Assembly: GCA_937958675.1 (NCBI GenBank)
Contig: CALGND010000142.1
Location: 1 to 64,000 of the forward strand
Source: an uncultured Granulosicoccaceae bacterium
GTDB lineage: Bacteria; Pseudomonadota; Gammaproteobacteria; Granulosicoccales; Granulosicoccaceae
Direction of reading: 5' to 3'
Length of the DNA: 64,000 bases
Position 1 is the stretch's first letter. Each line of letters opens with the position of its first letter. A program made the translations under genes and the position numbers. The notes below the pieces were generated by a model. It was not told where the DNA came from. It saw only the letters and a list, made by a program, of their open reading frames with translations, and ran no database searches. Positions 27,751 through 36,342 of the stretch are shown one piece after another.

Positions 27751-29070
27751 ATGGAACCCACTGAACAACACATCGATGTCATGGTCGTTGACATGCAAGG
27801 CAACTTGCGTGGCAAGTGGGTCCCCTCTGATCAGAAAAGCAAAGTACTGAATGGCGAAGTTCGGTTGCCTGTATCAACGCAAGTGCAGGATATTTGGGGC
27901 GACGATAACGACAGACTTACTGGCATGGGGCCTGACGCAGGCGATCCAGACGGCCTTTGCGTACCAAACGCTGCTCAGCTAAACGAGACGCCTTGGAATC
28001 CAGGATCGCAACAGATTCTTTGCAGCATGACGAGCATGACGGGTGAGAGCATGTTTTGCGATCCGCGAACTATCTTGGCTAATGTGTTGGAGAAATTTAC
28101 CGCGCGTGGGCTAACCCCGGTTGTAGCGGTGGAGCTTGAGTTTTATTTGTTGGACGCGCCTTCCGTTGTTGCAGGTGTACCCGCCCCGCCTCCTCATATC
28201 AATATCGCCGGACAAATAAAACCGTATCAGGTTTACGACATGCGCGTTATGGATCGCATCGAACCCACACTTAAACGCATTCATGATTATGCCAAAGCGT
28301 TAAATATCCCTGCCGATGCGTCCCTTTCTGAAATTGGCCCAGGCCAATTCGAAATTAATCTCATACATCGAAACAACGCTTTGCAAGCAGCTGATGAGGC
28401 AGTGCTGTTTAAACGCGTGGTGGATAGAGCGGCGATTGCAACCGAAATGGCTTGTACATTTATGGCCAAGCCATACACCGAGCACACCGGCAGCGGTTTA
28501 CATGTGCATGTTAGCTTGCTTGATAAACACGGTAACAATATTTTTGACCAAGCTAGCAACGACAATAACTTACTGTGGGCTGCTAACGGTTTATTAGACA
28601 CAATGAAAGACGCGCAAGCCTTGTTAGCACCTCATGGTAATTCGTACAAACGCCTGCAACCAGACTCCTTTGCGCCAGTGCAAATGAGCTGGGGGCACGA
28701 TCATCGAGGCGTTGCCGTTAGGTTGCCAGAAACACACGGCAAGGCTGCGCGCTTAGAGCATCGCGTTGCAGGCGCTGATGCCAATCCATATTTAGCCCTA
28801 GCTGCCATACTCTCCGGTATTTTGTACGGGCTCGATAAAAAATCTAAACCCACTTTGCCCGCGCTATCCGCTGGCGAAACATCGAGCGCTGAGTTTCTTC
28901 ACCATGATTGGTTGAACGCAGTTAATCAATTTTCTGAATCTGATTTTATTAAGCATACGCTAGGCGAACACTACCAAGGCGTGTTCGCCAATGTAAAACG
29001 GTTTGAAGCGATCACGATAAACAAAACAGTCGATCAGCTTGATTGGTTGACGTACCTGCCACGCCTTTAA
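27751..29070 (+). CDS. Glutamine-synthetase-like gamma-glutamyl ligase (PuuA-like)
   Basis: The 439-residue product has the GS fold: the beta-grasp start with MVVDMQGNLRGKWVP, metal and substrate motifs VELEFYLL, ISEIGPGQFEINL-type (SEIGPGQFEINL), GSGLHVHVSL, and RLEHRVAGADANPYLALA. It is closest to PuuA-like gamma-glutamylpolyamine synthetases rather than GlnA, as it lacks GlnA's adenylylation-site context. With the FAD oxidase 10 bp downstream it suggests a gamma-glutamylated-amine pathway. The amine is not identified. A 178-bp gap separates it from the RACo gene, so it may have its own promoter. Confidence 0.82.
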   Translation: MEPTEQHIDVMVVDMQGNLRGKWVPSDQKSKVLNGEVRLPVSTQVQDIWGDDNDRLTGMGPDAGDPDGLCVPNAAQLNETPWNPGSQQILCSMTSMTGESMFCDPRTILANVLEKFTARGLTPVVAVELEFYLLDAPSVVAGVPAPPPHINIAGQIKPYQVYDMRVMDRIEPTLKRIHDYAKALNIPADASLSEIGPGQFEINLIHRNNALQAADEAVLFKRVVDRAAIATEMACTFMAKPYTEHTGSGLHVHVSLLDKHGNNIFDQASNDNNLLWAANGLLDTMKDAQALLAPHGNSYKRLQPDSFAPVQMSWGHDHRGVAVRLPETHGKAARLEHRVAGADANPYLALAAILSGILYGLDKKSKPTLPALSAGETSSAEFLHHDWLNAVNQFSESDFIKHTLGEHYQGVFANVKRFEAITINKTVDQLDWLTYLPRL

Positions 29071-29080
29071 CACTTTGCAA

Positions 29081-30382
29081 ATGCCTAAGCCCATGCAGCG
29101 AATAGACAACTACTACAGTAGTACGGTAAACGATCCGGGCGAATACCCTCAACTTAACGATGAAATAAGCTGTGACATCGCCATAGTAGGCGGCGGGCTA
29201 ACTGGTGTTGCCTCCGCTGTAGAGCTTAGCGAGCTTGGTTATTCCGTAGTGTTGCTTGAAGCCAATAGAATTGGCTGGGGCGCTACTGGCCGAAATGGCG
29301 GCCAAGTCACAGGCAGCCTATCTGGCGATAGCGCCATGCTCAAACAATTAGAACAACGCGATGGCTTTGATGCGGCAAAATTTATCTGGGACCTTCGCTG
29401 GCGCGGGCAAGATATCATCAAACAACGTATCGCTAAATACCAAATTGAGTGTGATTTAATCCACGGGCATTTGCATACCGCCTGGAGCAAGAAGGCCATA
29501 CCCGAACTTCAGCAAACCTTAAAAGATGCGCAAACTTGGGGATTTGATGGCCATCTAGAGTGGCTTGAGCCGGAAGCCTTACACGGCATACTTAACACCC
29601 CGCTCTACCATGGCGGCCTGTATAACAAACGAAACTTTCATGTTCATTCACTTAATCTTTGTATCGGAGAAGCTCGCGCCGCCGCTAGCATAGGCTGCAG
29701 AATTTTCGAACAAACAGCAGTGACAAAACTCGATACCAGCAACAGCCCAGTGTTAGTGACCGAGCACGGCAGAGTGAATGCAAAAACAGTAGTACTGGCG
29801 GGCAATGCTTATCATCGTTTATGCCAACCGCAACTCAAGGGGTTACTGGTGCCTGCGATCCTAGCCAATATGACAACCGAGCCTTTAACTGATGAGCAGG
29901 TTAGCGATTTGAACCCACAGCGCCTAGCTGTTTATGATAGCCGCTTAGTGCTCGACTATTACCGGATCACCACTGACAACAGATTGATGTTCGGCGGTGG
30001 CACCAATTATTCTGGCCGTGATGTTGATAACGTAAGGTCAAGCTTGCGCCCTGCACTGGAGGCAACCTTCCCTTCTCTTACAGGGATCAATATTGATTTC
30101 GCATGGACTTGCACGGCGGGTATTGTGCCAAATCGAATACCTTTGTTAGGTCGCGCACAAAAAAATGTCTATTACTCTCAGGGATACTCAGGGCACGGCA
30201 TCGCAAGCTCACATATCCTTGCAGAAATTCTTGCGCAAGCTTTACATGGCGAATTAAGCCGTTTTGACACTTTCAGTCAATTCAAGCACCGTAAAGTGCC
30301 GTTTGGTCAGCAGCTTGGCAACCCATTAATGGCGATCGGAATGGCGTACTACCAGCTAAAAGAGAGACTCACTGACTATTGA
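29081..30382 (+). CDS. FAD-dependent amine oxidoreductase (PuuB/OrdL-like)
   Basis: The 433-residue DAO-fold flavoprotein has the dinucleotide-binding motif CDIAIVGGGLTGVASAVELS and Glu in VVLLEANRIGWGATGRNGGQ, then a C-terminal FAD contact YSQGYSGHGIA. It resembles gamma-glutamylputrescine oxidase. It is directly downstream of the GS-like ligase, the same pairing as puuA-puuB. Possible starts are ATG 29081 or 29093; neither has a strong ribosome-binding site, which suggests coupling to the upstream gene. Confidence 0.82.
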   Translation: MPKPMQRIDNYYSSTVNDPGEYPQLNDEISCDIAIVGGGLTGVASAVELSELGYSVVLLEANRIGWGATGRNGGQVTGSLSGDSAMLKQLEQRDGFDAAKFIWDLRWRGQDIIKQRIAKYQIECDLIHGHLHTAWSKKAIPELQQTLKDAQTWGFDGHLEWLEPEALHGILNTPLYHGGLYNKRNFHVHSLNLCIGEARAAASIGCRIFEQTAVTKLDTSNSPVLVTEHGRVNAKTVVLAGNAYHRLCQPQLKGLLVPAILANMTTEPLTDEQVSDLNPQRLAVYDSRLVLDYYRITTDNRLMFGGGTNYSGRDVDNVRSSLRPALEATFPSLTGINIDFAWTCTAGIVPNRIPLLGRAQKNVYYSQGYSGHGIASSHILAEILAQALHGELSRFDTFSQFKHRKVPFGQQLGNPLMAIGMAYYQLKERLTDY

Positions 30383-30516
30383 ACCTTGTCTACAATGTGA
30401 CCCCAGTCGCATAGCGCTAAACCAACAACAACTCGCGCCCCATAGCGTGACCAAAAAACTTTGCAAATCCGGGTTTCTGATTAAAATAAGCCCAAGCCGC
30501 ATATAAAAACAAAAAT

Positions 30517-31029
30517 ATGAATAGCGACACACAAACTCCAATTAGCCCTGCCAACTCATTTTCTAGCACCGACTCTTGGGACGGGGTAGAAAAGCGTACA
30601 GACCAAAATCGGCGTCAATATAATTTACTCAGCCTATGGAAAGCCTTTAGCGCCCCTCGCCGCTTTGAAGGTCGCCGGCGCGAAGATCGACGCTTCGCCA
30701 CTCTTGATCGCTATGATTCGGGTTTATGCACCTTGGCGATATTACTAGTTTTGCTGTCAATTACCGATTCGGTTTTCACACTGACTCTGATTGCTCGAGG
30801 TGGAACGGAAGCCAATCCATTTATGAACTACATGCTGCAACAGGGCATCGGCGTATTTATGATTGTCAAAATGTTGCTCACCGCGATACCAGCCGTGGTG
30901 CTGGTGGCAACCCACAACTTGGTGTTGTTCAAGCGTATCCGAGCACGCTCAATACTTGCAGCAATGGTTGGCATGTATACAGGCTTAATAGTGTACGAAA
31001 TTGGCTTGTTGATAATTAGCTCAAGCTAA
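30517..31029 (+). CDS. DUF5658-like membrane protein
   Basis: The 170-residue protein has a soluble basic N-terminus (RRFEGRRREDRRF) followed by three membrane helices. The helical part carries the pattern ITDSVFTLTLIARGGTEANPFMNYML, where the D...T...GG.E.NP motif is typical of DUF5658. Function is unknown. It lies between the oxidase and the convergent regulator gene and may be unrelated to the methyl pathway. Confidence 0.65.
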   Translation: MNSDTQTPISPANSFSSTDSWDGVEKRTDQNRRQYNLLSLWKAFSAPRRFEGRRREDRRFATLDRYDSGLCTLAILLVLLSITDSVFTLTLIARGGTEANPFMNYMLQQGIGVFMIVKMLLTAIPAVVLVATHNLVLFKRIRARSILAAMVGMYTGLIVYEIGLLIISSS

Positions 31030-31089
31030 ATTTTATCCATCACTTATCGCTACCTAGCCTGTGCTAAGTAGCACGCGGCATCTGCAATT

Positions 31090-32091
31090 TTAGTTGGTTC
31101 GTGACTTCTCTTGCATATCACCAAGCAACCCAGCGGCACGCCTTCGCTCATCTCTTGGCGGGATCGAGAACGTATCCCGATAGCATTTAGAAAAATGCGG
31201 AGCGGATATAAATCCGCAAGCCAAAGCAACATCAACGATTGGCATACTGGTTTGCAATAGGAGTTGTCTTGCCCGCTCTAGGCGTAGCTCAAGGTAGTAG
31301 CGCGTAGGTACGCAATGCAAATAGCGTTGAAACAATCGTTCTAACTGGCGTCGAGACAATGCCACATGGTGAGAGAGCTCATCCAAAGTCATTGGCTCCT
31401 CGATATTGGCCTCCATCAATGAAACCGCTTCTGCCAATTTAGGCTGACTGGCACCTATACGTTGAGTTAACGGAACACGTTGTCGATCGTTATGATCACG
31501 AATCCGTTCGCACATATACTGTTCGGAAATTCGTGTTGCTAATTCCGCACCGTGCTTGCTGCGAATCTCACACAACATCATATCCATCGGCGCAACACCA
31601 CCGGCGCATGAATATCGATTACGATCCATTTCAAATAGTTCTGGGGATATCACTAAGTTAGGATATTCTTCACGCGCGCTCGCCATGTTCTCCCAATGAA
31701 TAGTGCAACGATAACCATTGAGTAGATCAGCTTTTGCAAGAAAATAACTACCAGTACAAATGCCGCCCAATACCATGTCAGCTTTATCTAATTGGCGTAA
31801 CCATTGAATGCCAATATCGTCTTCAACTCTGTGTATATTGACCCCGCCACAAACAAACACAGCATCAAAACGATCCTCGCAGCCAGCGGCAAGCTGCGCT
31901 GCTATTTCGATTCCGTTGCTGCACGCTACCGGTTGGCCATCACTACTAATCACTTGCCATTGATAGGGCCGCGTTCCAGTCAACTGATTGGCCATGCGCA
32001 GCGGTTCCACAGCGGATGCAAACGCAATCATGGAAAAATTAGGCACCAGGTAAAAACCGATGCGGACAGGATTTGAGTTGGTACCGATCAC
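31090..32091 (-). CDS. GlxA-family transcriptional regulator (PfpI-like + AraC HTH)
   Basis: I place the start at GTG 32091 (then IGTNSNPVRIGFYLVP), with AGGTT upstream; a frame from a TTG at 32148 adds an atypical N-terminus. The 333-residue product has an N-terminal DJ-1/PfpI-like sensor domain with the GGICTGSYFLA nucleophile-elbow region. A C-terminal AraC double helix-turn-helix ends ACGFISAPHFSKCYRDTF-IPPRDERR. This architecture includes GbdR and related betaine/carnitine regulators, so it is the best candidate controller of the island. The ligand is inferred, not shown. Confidence 0.86.
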   Translation of the reverse strand: MIGTNSNPVRIGFYLVPNFSMIAFASAVEPLRMANQLTGTRPYQWQVISSDGQPVACSNGIEIAAQLAAGCEDRFDAVFVCGGVNIHRVEDDIGIQWLRQLDKADMVLGGICTGSYFLAKADLLNGYRCTIHWENMASAREEYPNLVISPELFEMDRNRYSCAGGVAPMDMMLCEIRSKHGAELATRISEQYMCERIRDHNDRQRVPLTQRIGASQPKLAEAVSLMEANIEEPMTLDELSHHVALSRRQLERLFQRYLHCVPTRYYLELRLERARQLLLQTSMPIVDVALACGFISAPHFSKCYRDTFSIPPRDERRRAAGLLGDMQEKSRTN

Positions 32092-32378
32092 AGTGAACCT
32101 GGCTAGCCAAAATGGCGCTGATATAGAACTGGCGCAATTGGAACACAATCAGCAGCAATTAGAAATAGGGAGAAGGCTTAGTTCTGTGAATTATTAATCA
32201 TTACTGCGTAAGGGTTATTTTTGGCTACCTCATTGTGTTGCATGTGGTCATAAATAGATGCCAATAGATGACATTAATAACCGCAAAAGCTTGCACTCAA
32301 GCCAGATATTCAACTTCGTTGGTGCCAATCTCTCGGGCGGCTGTCACTGCCCGATTGGGCCAAATTCTTAACATGTGC

Positions 32379-33941
32379 TTAGTAGTTGGCGTCCGGAAAC
32401 GACGCTTTACGCTGATCCATAAAAGCAATCAAGGCTTCATCGATTGCGGGATCTATGGCGGGTGCTTGGTAATCGTTCAACAATTTTTTCCAACGCTTGT
32501 TAGCACGCTGCGATGCATCCAACGATCCTTCTGACTCCCATTGCTCATAGCTGTTGTTGTCAGCGATCGTTGAACGATAAAACGCTGATTCAAAATTACC
32601 CTGCGTGTGCTCACAACCGAGAAAGTGCTGCCCTGGGCCCACTTCTCTTATTGCGCTGAGCCCTTGGCCGTTTTCACTCATGTCAACACCTTTGAGCATC
32701 ACGCCAATCATGCCGGCTTGATCAGCATCCATCACAAACTTCTCATAGCCCATGGAAAGCCCGCCTTCCAGCCAACCGGCTGTATGCAGCATAAAGTTAA
32801 CGCCCGCCATCGCTGCGGTTTGCAAGGTATTTGCGGCTTCGTATGCAGCCTGTGCATCAGGTAGTTTTGATGCGCATAACCCCCCTCCACTACGAAACGG
32901 AACCTTTAAGCGGCGAGCAAGTTCGGCGGCGACGTACATAACCAAAGATGGCTCAGGAGAACCAAATGTTGGCGCACCCGATTGCATAGAAATAGAGCTA
33001 GCAAATGTACCAAACACAACCGGCGCACCGGGGCGTACCAATTGAACAAATGCCATACCCGCTAATGCTTCAGCCAATATTTGCGCTGCAGTACCTGCCA
33101 CAGTAACTGGTGACATAGCACCGGCAAGAATAAACGGCGAAATAATAGTTGCCTGATTATTTCTTGCGTAAACCTTTGCCGCCCCCAACATCGTTTCATC
33201 AAACGTCATTGGTGAGTTAGCATTTATCAGGTTTATCACGACCGTTTTTTCAACGCCAGTCTCAGGATCAATGAAATTTTCCCCAAACAAAAGCTTTGCC
33301 ATAGCGACCGTGTCTTCTGCTCTTTCAGGCGCTGTAACCGAACCCATAAAAGGCTTGTCGCTATAACGCATGTGCGCGTACACCATATCGAAATGTCGCT
33401 TGTTAACCGGTAAATCAACCGGCTCGCAAACTGTACCGCCAGAGTGATGTAATTCAGGAGAGCTGTAAGCTAGCTTTACAAAATTTTGAAAATCTTCAAT
33501 GGTGGCGTAGCGCCTGCCCTTGTCTAAGTCCATCACAAACGGTGGGCCATAGGCCGGTACCAACACGGTGTTATCGCCACCAATCACGACATTGTTGGCG
33601 GGGTTTCTGGCATGTTGCACAAATTCAGAAGGCGCAGTATCCATCACTAGCTTGCGACACATGCCACGCGGAAACCTAACTCGCTCACCTTGGACATCAG
33701 CACCCGCTGCGCGCCACATTTCTAGCGATTCAGGATCATCCCTGAATTCAATACCAATTTCTTCAAGGATAGTGTCGGCGTTTCGCTCGATTGTCGACAA
33801 ACCTTCTTCATCAAGCACACTGACATAAGGTATGCCGCGTTTGATGTATGGGTCTCGAGTGACGCTTGCGGCTGCGCGCGCACGCTTGGCATCTCGGCCA
33901 CCACCGCGACGACCACGCCTTGGGCTGGGTTTGGCTGTCAT
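32379..33941 (-). CDS. MttB-family methyltransferase, non-pyrrolysine type
   Basis: The 520-residue TIM-barrel protein belongs to the trimethylamine methyltransferase superfamily (for example GGTVCEPVDLPVNKRHFD, FTASSISMQSG-like FASSISMQSGAPTFGS, GVNFMLHTAGWLEGGLSMGYEK). It has no in-frame amber codon, so it is a non-Pyl member such as the glycine betaine methyltransferase MtgB group. It demethylates a quaternary amine onto the corrinoid protein. The ATG has a strong AGGAG site. An Arg/Gly-rich N-terminus (RRGRRGGGRDAKRAR) precedes the usual family start. The substrate (glycine betaine, proline betaine or carnitine) is not decided. Confidence 0.88.
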   Translation of the reverse strand: MTAKPSPRRGRRGGGRDAKRARAAASVTRDPYIKRGIPYVSVLDEEGLSTIERNADTILEEIGIEFRDDPESLEMWRAAGADVQGERVRFPRGMCRKLVMDTAPSEFVQHARNPANNVVIGGDNTVLVPAYGPPFVMDLDKGRRYATIEDFQNFVKLAYSSPELHHSGGTVCEPVDLPVNKRHFDMVYAHMRYSDKPFMGSVTAPERAEDTVAMAKLLFGENFIDPETGVEKTVVINLINANSPMTFDETMLGAAKVYARNNQATIISPFILAGAMSPVTVAGTAAQILAEALAGMAFVQLVRPGAPVVFGTFASSISMQSGAPTFGSPEPSLVMYVAAELARRLKVPFRSGGGLCASKLPDAQAAYEAANTLQTAAMAGVNFMLHTAGWLEGGLSMGYEKFVMDADQAGMIGVMLKGVDMSENGQGLSAIREVGPGQHFLGCEHTQGNFESAFYRSTIADNNSYEQWESEGSLDASQRANKRWKKLLNDYQAPAIDPAIDEALIAFMDQRKASFPDANY

Positions 33942-34048
33942 AAACAGCTCCTAATTCAGTATAACGATTTAACTAGTAAGCACAGTTTGCACCGGGTGCA
34001 GCCTGTAGGGATTGGACAGGGCGACTAGCGCATAGCGTGAAGCGACTC

Positions 34049-34627
34049 TTAAGAACCCCAACTGCGGGTTGCATCTACCAATGAGTGGCAGCTGCGCACG
34101 AAATTCGCTTGCGCTTTAGTTTGGATTCTGCGGCGATTATCGCTGCGCACCGTACGTATGGCCAGTTCAGGCTCTAAGCCCATTTCAACCAGAATACGGG
34201 CTGATATCATGCCTGCGCGCCCTAGGCCCGCATAACAGTGTATGACGACCCTTTCACCTATCCGTAAGGCATGACGTATGCGCTCGCCTTCTACAGCCCA
34301 AGTATCCTCAAATGCTTGATTGGGGATATCCATGTCGATGATGGGTAGGTGCTTCCACCAGATTCCAGCGTCGGCGAGCAACTTCGGCATTTCCTCCACA
34401 CCAAGCATCTTAAGCTCATGTGGCTCAACCAAGGTGACCACGCCATTAACACCCCATTTTTGGAGCTCTTCAAGGTCGGCCAGCAAATACTTACGTGGCA
34501 GCGCCTGACCCAGCTGGCTTATGCGTGTACCCGGACAGCCCACAAGCCCCATACAACCCACAGACCCAGGCACATTGACCGTGTCGATGGGGTTAGGCTC
34601 AGGTGGTTTTCCAAATCCGAATAGCAT
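34049..34627 (-). CDS. Dual-specificity-type protein phosphatase (CDKN3-like)
   Basis: The 192-residue protein has a Cys-based phosphatase signature H-C-x5-R in VVIHCYAGLGRAGM, with the general acid plausibly in PIIDMDIPN. An N-terminal CPGTR segment and the DLEELQKWGVNGVVTL pattern match bacterial cyclin-dependent-kinase-inhibitor-3-like phosphatases. It lies between mttB and the divergent BHMT-family gene, 107 bp from the mttB start and in its orientation. Its target is unknown. The neighbourhood suggests it tunes the methyl pathway or dephosphorylates a metabolite. Confidence 0.75.
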   Translation of the reverse strand: MLFGFGKPPEPNPIDTVNVPGSVGCMGLVGCPGTRISQLGQALPRKYLLADLEELQKWGVNGVVTLVEPHELKMLGVEEMPKLLADAGIWWKHLPIIDMDIPNQAFEDTWAVEGERIRHALRIGERVVIHCYAGLGRAGMISARILVEMGLEPELAIRTVRSDNRRRIQTKAQANFVRSCHSLVDATRSWGS

Positions 34628-34843
34628 GTTGAGTGGTTTATCTGTACCGTATGGTTGCCGACATTCTACCGTAATGCATAAAGTCGGAATTCACTATACT
34701 TAATCTGGCGTCCGTCTCAACGATATATTGAGCACGCTTTAGCGACCCGCGTCTCGCAATCGCCAAACAGGCCTATATATACCGTAGTGGCGCGTTAATT
34801 GTAGACCAAAAGAAACGGCCTCTCTCCGACCTAATCTAAGAAT

Positions 34844-35896
34844 ATGAATACTAAATTTCAAGACCGACTTGATCAGAATATCCCCCTGCTAGCCGATGGC
34901 GCTACCGGCACAAACCTTTTTGAAATGGGGCTGCAAACAGGCGATTCCCCCGAACTGTGGAATATCGACCAACCTGAGAAAATATCAGCACTTTACCAGT
35001 CGTTTATCGATGCAGGCTCAGACATTATCCTTACAAACTCGTTTGGTGGCACGCATTACCGCTTAGCCTTGCACAAAGCCGGCGACCGTGTGGATGAGCT
35101 CAACCAAGCTGCAGCAAAGTTAGCACGCAGTTGCGCCGACAATGCTAAACGCGATGTGCTGGTCGCAGGCTCAATGGGCCCCACTGGCGAAATCCTGGAA
35201 CCCAATGGCCCCGTCAGTATCGCCCAAGCCCGCGAAGCATTCAGTGAGCAAGCCGCAGCACTAAAAGCTGGCGGCGTGGATATTCTCTGGATCGAGACTA
35301 TCTCTTCAGCTGAAGAAATCGAAGCAGCGGTATTGGCCGCCGCTGAACACGATCTTCCAATTGTGTATACGGTGAGTATCGATACCAATGGCCGAACCAT
35401 GATGGGCTTAACTGCCGCGGATACCATCAATTGCAGCACAGGCCTCAATACACCTATCTCAGCAATCGGCACTAACTGCGGTGTTGGCGCAGCTGAAGTT
35501 GTTGCGGCAATCAAAAATCTTTCCACTGCCGCAGATAAACTCGACGCGCGCCCAGCCTTAGTGGCTAAAGCAAACTGCGGAATACCGGAATGGGTCGATG
35601 GCTCAATTGAATACAACGGCACACCAGAACTTATGGCCGAGTACGCTCGCCTTGCCATTGATGCCGGTGCGAATATTATCGGCGGCTGCTGCGGCACAAC
35701 GCCTGCGCACCTTCGCTCCATGCGAGATGCGATCGATGCCCACACTGCACAACCAAGCCCCAGCTTAGAAACAATCGAAGCCGCACTAGGTGAAGTATCG
35801 GTAGGCGCTAAAGCGCAATTAGATGGTGACTTAACTGTACAAGGTGGCTCAGCCAGCGGCCGTGGTGCGCGTAAGTCAAGGCGTAAGAGGAGTTAG
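34844..35896 (+). CDS. Homocysteine S-methyltransferase (BHMT family)
   Basis: The 350-residue TIM barrel has LLADGATGTNLFEMG and ILTNSFGGTHYRL, and the zinc ligands in IGTNCGVG and GGCCGTTP. This is the homocysteine-activating fold shared by BHMT and the MetH N-terminal domain. It makes methionine using a methyl donor: betaine directly, or the neighbouring methyl-corrinoid protein. It ends in a basic tail (GRGARKSRRKRS) not needed for the barrel. It is transcribed alone, divergent from the phosphatase across 216 bp. Confidence 0.88.
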   Translation: MNTKFQDRLDQNIPLLADGATGTNLFEMGLQTGDSPELWNIDQPEKISALYQSFIDAGSDIILTNSFGGTHYRLALHKAGDRVDELNQAAAKLARSCADNAKRDVLVAGSMGPTGEILEPNGPVSIAQAREAFSEQAAALKAGGVDILWIETISSAEEIEAAVLAAAEHDLPIVYTVSIDTNGRTMMGLTAADTINCSTGLNTPISAIGTNCGVGAAEVVAAIKNLSTAADKLDARPALVAKANCGIPEWVDGSIEYNGTPELMAEYARLAIDAGANIIGGCCGTTPAHLRSMRDAIDAHTAQPSPSLETIEAALGEVSVGAKAQLDGDLTVQGGSASGRGARKSRRKRS

Positions 35897-35969
35897 TAGT
35901 TTGCTAACTTTCGACACTTTTCTAATAATTTCCCATCTACCAAGTTAAACACTTCTTCTACGATTTAGT

Positions 35970-35995
35970 TAGATCCATGCTCGAACATGGATCTA
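35970..35995 (+). terminator. Hairpin 75 bp after the BHMT-family gene
   Basis: TAGATCCATG and CATGGATCTA form a perfect 10-bp stem around the loop CTCGAA. No clear T-run follows (TCCCTG). It may end or stabilise the methyltransferase transcript; the terminator call is tentative. Confidence 0.4.
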
Positions 35996-36052
35996 TCCCT
36001 GAAGCGCCTAGCCAGCTACGCGGACATAGTAGATGAACCACCAACGGAAGTA

Positions 36053-36211
36053 GGCATTTATCACGCAAATTAGCGGCCCTTTGGGGTAGTCCTGACTCAC
36101 GGGTCTCGGAGGCAAGGATGCCGACGCGAAGGCCCATAGATGGAAATGTTTACGCCGTCCCGTGAGTCAGGACTTACCCCAAAAGGGCCACTAAATTGTG
36201 CGATGAATGCC
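36053..36211. repeat. Long near-perfect inverted-repeat element (about 159 bp)
   Basis: The inner arms 36071-36103 and 36159-36193 pair over about 33 positions with about three differences, one of them an inserted base in each of two short runs. They read TAGCGGCCCTTTGGGGTA and its partner, through GTCCTGACTCACGG. Pairing continues outward with mismatches to GGCATT (36053) and AATGCC (36211). The ~55-bp centre includes GGCAAGGATGCC. No frame is coded. It resembles a non-autonomous palindromic repeat (MITE- or REP-like) or a very stable RNA hairpin. Confidence 0.7.
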
Positions 36212-36308
36212 GGCAACAGTGCTTGCCCAAAATAGAGCAACGAATTCGCGAATGAACTGCCGGCAGCAATGGATGCTGACAGCGAATGGATTCATTATAT
36301 GAAATCAA

Positions 36309-36328
36309 TGGCCCAGATAACCGGGCCA
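36309..36328 (-). terminator. Hairpin after the xylanase gene
   Basis: TGGCCC (36309-36314) pairs with GGGCCA (36323-36328) around an eight-base loop, 15 bp past the xylanase stop. On the minus strand it is followed by TTGATTTCAT, a weak T-rich tail, so it could be an intrinsic terminator. Confidence 0.45.
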
Positions 36329-36342
36329 CTGATCAAGCAACT

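Larger units (their letters stand above)
35897..36342. other. 446-bp intergenic region with palindromes, no gene
   Basis: No protein-coding frame looks real here. The region holds a 10-bp-stem hairpin after the BHMT-family gene, a 159-bp inverted-repeat element and a hairpin after the xylanase gene, each listed separately. Confidence 0.7.

Noticed and set aside
27660-32270. Shared ATAGATGCC in the regions before the GS-like gene and before the GlxA regulator, as a common operator
   Set aside because: A 9-bp match between two regions of ~200 bp can easily occur by chance and no further copy lies before the other island genes.
32379-33941. Possible pyrrolysine (amber) codon in the MttB-family gene
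   Set aside because: The 520-codon frame is continuous and no Pyl genes are seen; it is a non-Pyl member.
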